Origin: Chloroflexota bacterium
Lineage (GTDB): Bacteria; Chloroflexota; Chloroflexia; Thermomicrobiales; UBA6265
Assembly (NCBI GenBank): GCA_023392645.1
Contig: JAEVYR010000190.1
Coordinates: forward strand, 1 to 7,731
DNA length: 7,731 bases
Direction: 5' to 3'
Shown piece by piece: positions 4,951 to 7,731 of the stretch; position 1 is the stretch's first letter; every line of letters begins with the position of its first letter. The position numbers and the translations under genes were made by a program. The notes below the pieces were generated by a model, which saw only the letters and a program-made list of their open reading frames with translations, did not search any database and was not told the DNA's origin.

Positions 4951-7374
4951 ATGGTGACCATCCATCAGGCCCCGCCGCGTTCCGAAGACCAGCGCATCTC
5001 CGGCCTGTCGCCCGACGACATGGCGGCCCTGCAGGAGATCGAACGGCGCATCCTTTGGCTTTCGACGCTCATGGTTCACCATGCCAACAATGTCCGCGAG
5101 AACCCGGACAAGCCGACCAAGGTCGGCGGCCACCAGGCGAGCTCGACCTCTGTCGTCTCGATCCTCACCGCGCTCTATTTCCACTACCTCCGCGCCGGTG
5201 ACCGCGTCTCCATCAAGCCGCACGCCTCTCCCGCATACCACGCCCTGCAGTACCTGCTTGGCAACCTCGACCGAAAATACCTCACCACGCTGCGCGAGTT
5301 CAGCGGTTTGCAGTCCTACCCCTCGCGCACCAAGGACCCTGACCCGGTCGATTTCTCGACCGGGTCGGTCGGCCTCGGCGCCGTCGCGCCCGTGTTCGCC
5401 GCGCTGGCGGCCAGCTACGCCGAGCTCAAGTTCGGCGACGTCACGTCGAATCGCTTCATCTCGCTGATCGGCGATGCCGAGCTGGATGAGGGCAACATCT
5501 GGGAAACCGTCGCCGAGGACGCCGTCAGCGATCTCGCCAACGTGATCTGGATCGTCGATCTGAACCGCCAGAGCCTCGACCGCGTCATCCCCGGCATCAA
5601 GGCCGCCCGGCTCAAGGCGCTCTTCGCCGGCGCCGGCTGGAACGTCTTCGAGGCCAAGTACGGCACCTGGCTCGAATCGGTGATGGACGGCGAGCGCGGC
5701 GCGGCGTTGCGGGCCCGCATCGGCGCCATGTCGAACGAGGAGTACCAGGCGCTGATCCGCATCGAAGACGGCGCCGAGCTGCGTCGCCGTCTCGCCGATG
5801 TCGCCGATCGCGCGCGGCACGACGGCATCCTCGCCGCCGTCGCCGGCATTCCCGACGACAAGCTCCAGACACTGGTGGCCAACCTCGGCGGTCACGACCT
5901 GCCGAAGCTGATCGAGGTGCTCAACGAGGCCGACGCAGCGAGCAACGCCCCGAGCGTGATCTTCGCCTACACCGTCAAGGGCTGGGGCCTGCCCATCGCC
6001 GGCGACCCGCTCAACCACTCGCAACTGCTCACCAACGACCAGATGGAGCAGCTCCGCAGCGGCTTCGGCTTCGACGACGAGACCCAGTGGGACCTGATCC
6101 CGGCCGATTCTCCCGCCGGCAAGACCGTCGCTGCCGCGGCGGAGCGGCTCCGGCAGGAACCCGTCGATCGGACGCTCGACGCATCGCACATGCCGGCGTC
6201 GCTCGAAGGGCGCCACCCGGCGCGGACCTCGACGCAGGAATCGTTCGGCCGCGCGCTGCTCCGCCTCGGCGAGATTCCCGAAATCGGGAACCGGATCGTG
6301 ACGATGTCGCCCGACGTCGCCACCAGCACCCACCTCGCCGGCTGGATCAACAAGGCCGGCGTCTTCTCGCGCCGCACCGAGCAGGATTTTGAGGGCGGCA
6401 AGCGGATGTTGCGCTGGCAGCCATCGCCCGCGGGGCAGCACATCGAGCTCGGCATCTCCGAGATGAACCTGTTCATGGCGCTGGGCCAGTTCGGCGTCGC
6501 CGGCGACCTCAGCGGGCAACCCCTGGTGCCGATCGGCACGGTGTACGACCCGTTCGTCTGCCGTGGCCTCGACGCGCTCATCTATGGGCTCTACATCGAC
6601 GCCCGCTTCATCTTTGCCGGCACCCCGGCGGGTGTGTCGCTGAGCCCCGAGGGCGGCGCGCACCAGAGCACGGTCACGCCGTCGCTCGGCGTCGAGCTGC
6701 CGGGCCTGAACTACTACGAGCCCGCCTTCGGCCAGGAGGTCGACTGGATCCTGCTCGACGCCATCCGCCTGGTCGCCGATCGCGAGCATGGTCGCTCCAG
6801 TTACCTTCGCCTTTCCACCAAGGGTCTCGATCAGACGCTGCTGGCGGAGCCGATGGAGCGCCTGGGCGAGGATCTGCTGCATCAGCAGGTGCTGGACGGT
6901 GGGTACCGGCTGATCGACCGCACGATCGACACGCCGGACCTGCCCGATCGCGATGTCGTCCACATCGCCACCGGCGGCATCATGGTGCCGGAGGCGGTCG
7001 AGGCGGCGCGGCGGTTGCAGGATGAAGGCGTCGCGGTCAACGTCATCAACGTCACCAGCGCCCAGCGGCTCTTCGACACGCTGACGGCGTCGCGCAAGGC
7101 CCTGCTGAAGGATGCGTGGGGGCGGCCGGATTACGGTCACCTCGCGACGCTCTTCCCGGCGGGCGAGCGGCGCGCGCCGATCGTCACGGTGCAGGACGGC
7201 GCATCACACTCGCTGGCGTTCCTCGGGTCGATCTGGGGGTCGCCGGTGGTGCCGCTGGGGGTCGACGAGTTCGGCCAGTCCGGCGCCCGGCAGGACGTCT
7301 ACCACAAGGTGGGGATCGACGCCGACCGCATCTTCAACGCCGGCCTGCTCGCTCTCGACCTGATCGAGGGATAG
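4951..7374 (+). CDS. Thiamine-diphosphate enzyme, homodimeric pyruvate dehydrogenase E1/transketolase-like
   Basis: An 807-residue ThDP-dependent enzyme with the three transketolase-fold domains on one chain, as in AceE-type E1, which decarboxylates pyruvate and passes the acetyl group to lipoyl-E2. The first domain has KVGGHQASS (His61, like AceE His106), HASPAYH (His91), and the ThDP/Mg motif from GDAELDEGN (174-182) to Asn205 in DLNRQ, with GDA where AceE has GDG. The middle domain has QHIELGISEMN with Glu504 at the place of the cofactor-activating Glu, then SLSPEGGAHQS. The C-terminal domain has VINVTSAQRLFD and GVDEFGQSGAR, close to AceE. It is about 80 residues shorter than E. coli AceE, mostly at the N-terminus where E2 docks. 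ATG at 4951 follows CAGGAG by 9 nt; an in-frame GTG at 4918 lacks such a site. No E2, E3 or lipoyl gene is nearby, so the true substrate is uncertain. MdeB-like 2-ketobutyrate enzymes or an uncharacterised transketolase relative are alternatives. Confidence 0.88.
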   Translation: MVTIHQAPPRSEDQRISGLSPDDMAALQEIERRILWLSTLMVHHANNVRENPDKPTKVGGHQASSTSVVSILTALYFHYLRAGDRVSIKPHASPAYHALQYLLGNLDRKYLTTLREFSGLQSYPSRTKDPDPVDFSTGSVGLGAVAPVFAALAASYAELKFGDVTSNRFISLIGDAELDEGNIWETVAEDAVSDLANVIWIVDLNRQSLDRVIPGIKAARLKALFAGAGWNVFEAKYGTWLESVMDGERGAALRARIGAMSNEEYQALIRIEDGAELRRRLADVADRARHDGILAAVAGIPDDKLQTLVANLGGHDLPKLIEVLNEADAASNAPSVIFAYTVKGWGLPIAGDPLNHSQLLTNDQMEQLRSGFGFDDETQWDLIPADSPAGKTVAAAAERLRQEPVDRTLDASHMPASLEGRHPARTSTQESFGRALLRLGEIPEIGNRIVTMSPDVATSTHLAGWINKAGVFSRRTEQDFEGGKRMLRWQPSPAGQHIELGISEMNLFMALGQFGVAGDLSGQPLVPIGTVYDPFVCRGLDALIYGLYIDARFIFAGTPAGVSLSPEGGAHQSTVTPSLGVELPGLNYYEPAFGQEVDWILLDAIRLVADREHGRSSYLRLSTKGLDQTLLAEPMERLGEDLLHQQVLDGGYRLIDRTIDTPDLPDRDVVHIATGGIMVPEAVEAARRLQDEGVAVNVINVTSAQRLFDTLTASRKALLKDAWGRPDYGHLATLFPAGERRAPIVTVQDGASHSLAFLGSIWGSPVVPLGVDEFGQSGARQDVYHKVGIDADRIFNAGLLALDLIEG

Positions 7375-7396
7375 CCTGGATCCGACATTCACCACT

Positions 7397-7436
7397 ACCC
7401 TCGTACGGGCGGGGACAAGCCCACCCGTACGAGGGT
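7397..7436. terminator. Strong GC hairpin between convergent genes
   Basis: A perfect 13-bp inverted repeat (ACCCTCGTACGGG at 7397-7409, CCCGTACGAGGGT at 7424-7436), extended inward by GGG/CCC across a C-A mismatch, leaves a short loop around GACAAG. It starts 22 bp past the stop of the E1-like gene and 19 bp before the stop of the facing gene, the right place for a two-way terminator. Neither side carries a T-run, so efficiency is uncertain. It may instead be one copy of a dispersed palindromic repeat. Confidence 0.55.
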
Positions 7437-7455
7437 GCAGTTCCCGAATTGCGTA

Positions 7456-7731
7456 TCAGACCGCGCGGCGGGAGATGGCCGACGAGGCCGCCGTGCTGCC
7501 CGGTCGCGTCTCCGACGCGCGCGGCGGGAACTCATGCAGGATGTTCTGCCCCTTGTAGGCATCCTTGATCATCAGCCGCAGCAACGCCACGAACTCGTCG
7601 TCCCCGCGCGAGCGGGAGAGCCATATCCGCCGGTCGCGCGCGCCAGCGACGCCCTGCAGCCGCACCCCGCCGGGCGCCCGCGAGACGCCGGCGAATTCGG
7701 TCCAGCGCCGGAACCGGGTCCACCCCATGCG
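7456..7731 (-). CDS. C-terminal part of an unrecognised protein (cut by window edge)
   Basis: At least 91 codons are open on the minus strand to the right edge, so the true start may lie outside. An ATG at 7728 is possible, but its ribosome site cannot be seen. The visible part begins GWTRFRRWTEFAGVSRAPGG, then alternating VRLQGVAGARDRRIWLS, then an amphipathic helix DDEFVALLRLMIKDAYKG, and a polar Ser/Arg/Ala-rich tail of about 30 residues. The beta-strand-then-helix order with a leading W..F resembles the end of bacterial PH-like domains, a weak guess from pattern only. There is no membrane segment in the visible part. It converges on the E1-like gene across the hairpin at 7397-7436. Confidence 0.6.
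   Translation of the reverse strand, partial: RMGWTRFRRWTEFAGVSRAPGGVRLQGVAGARDRRIWLSRSRGDDEFVALLRLMIKDAYKGQNILHEFPPRASETRPGSTAASSAISRRAV

Noticed and set aside
4906..7140. A 744-codon open frame on the minus strand, opposite the E1-like gene
   Set aside because: It mirrors a gene with clear ThDP-enzyme motifs. High GC and codon bias remove stop codons from the antisense frame, and the product is Arg/Asp/Val-rich with no domain I can see.

Overview
The window is GC-rich bacterial chromosome. Its secreted proteins carry Ala-Thr-Pro-Glu low-complexity patches (AQDATPTA, PEATPAS) and the HIHxGTC pattern, which I associate with Chloroflexota, especially Thermomicrobia/Sphaerobacter-like bacteria; an actinobacterium is the main alternative. 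This placement is an inference from protein style. I see no mobile element, CRISPR array, rRNA or phage gene.

Left part (1-2600) holds mostly uncharacterised envelope proteins. They are a secreted HIHxGTC protein (61-600, -), a translationally coupled pair made of a very acidic small protein and a tail-anchored membrane protein (807-1052 and 1049-1321, +), a four-helix membrane protein with His-rich and Asp-Glu intramembrane motifs (1329-1811, -), and a secreted four-cysteine protein (2080-2595, +). Gene pairs converge with only 7-9 bp between stops (1321/1329 and 2595/2605). The gaps at 601-806 and 1812-2079 show no promoter or RNA that I can defend.

Centre (2600-3520). A guanidinium exporter of the SMR family (gdx, 2605-2919, -) is preceded by a near-complete guanidine-III (ykkC-III) riboswitch aptamer at 2936-2977. 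The aptamer ends 16 nt before the start codon, directly next to the Shine-Dalgarno sequence, so export is very probably switched on translationally by guanidinium. A small unknown gene (3093-3329, +) diverges from it. Next comes a complete tRNA-Glu(CTC) unit on the minus strand with a good sigma70-type promoter (TTGCAC-17-TACAAT), the tRNA at 3391-3464, and an intrinsic terminator at 3341-3382.

Right part (3518-7731). A single-domain response regulator (3518-3877, -) and pyridoxamine 5'-phosphate oxidase pdxH (4080-4724, -) lie on the minus strand. Diverging from pdxH is a large thiamine-diphosphate enzyme of the homodimeric pyruvate-dehydrogenase-E1/transketolase-like group (4951-7374, +), 807 residues long. 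It lacks the N-terminal extension that E. coli AceE uses to dock on its E2 partner, and no E2 or E3 gene is in view. A strong GC hairpin (7397-7436) separates it from the end of an unrecognised minus-strand gene that leaves the window at the right edge.

Most genes look like independent single-gene units rather than one pathway. The clearest functional unit is riboswitch plus exporter. The least explained parts are the E1-like enzyme without its complex, and the palindromes that sit between a Shine-Dalgarno sequence and the response regulator start (3886-3902) and in the pdxH/E1 divergent region (4761-4775).
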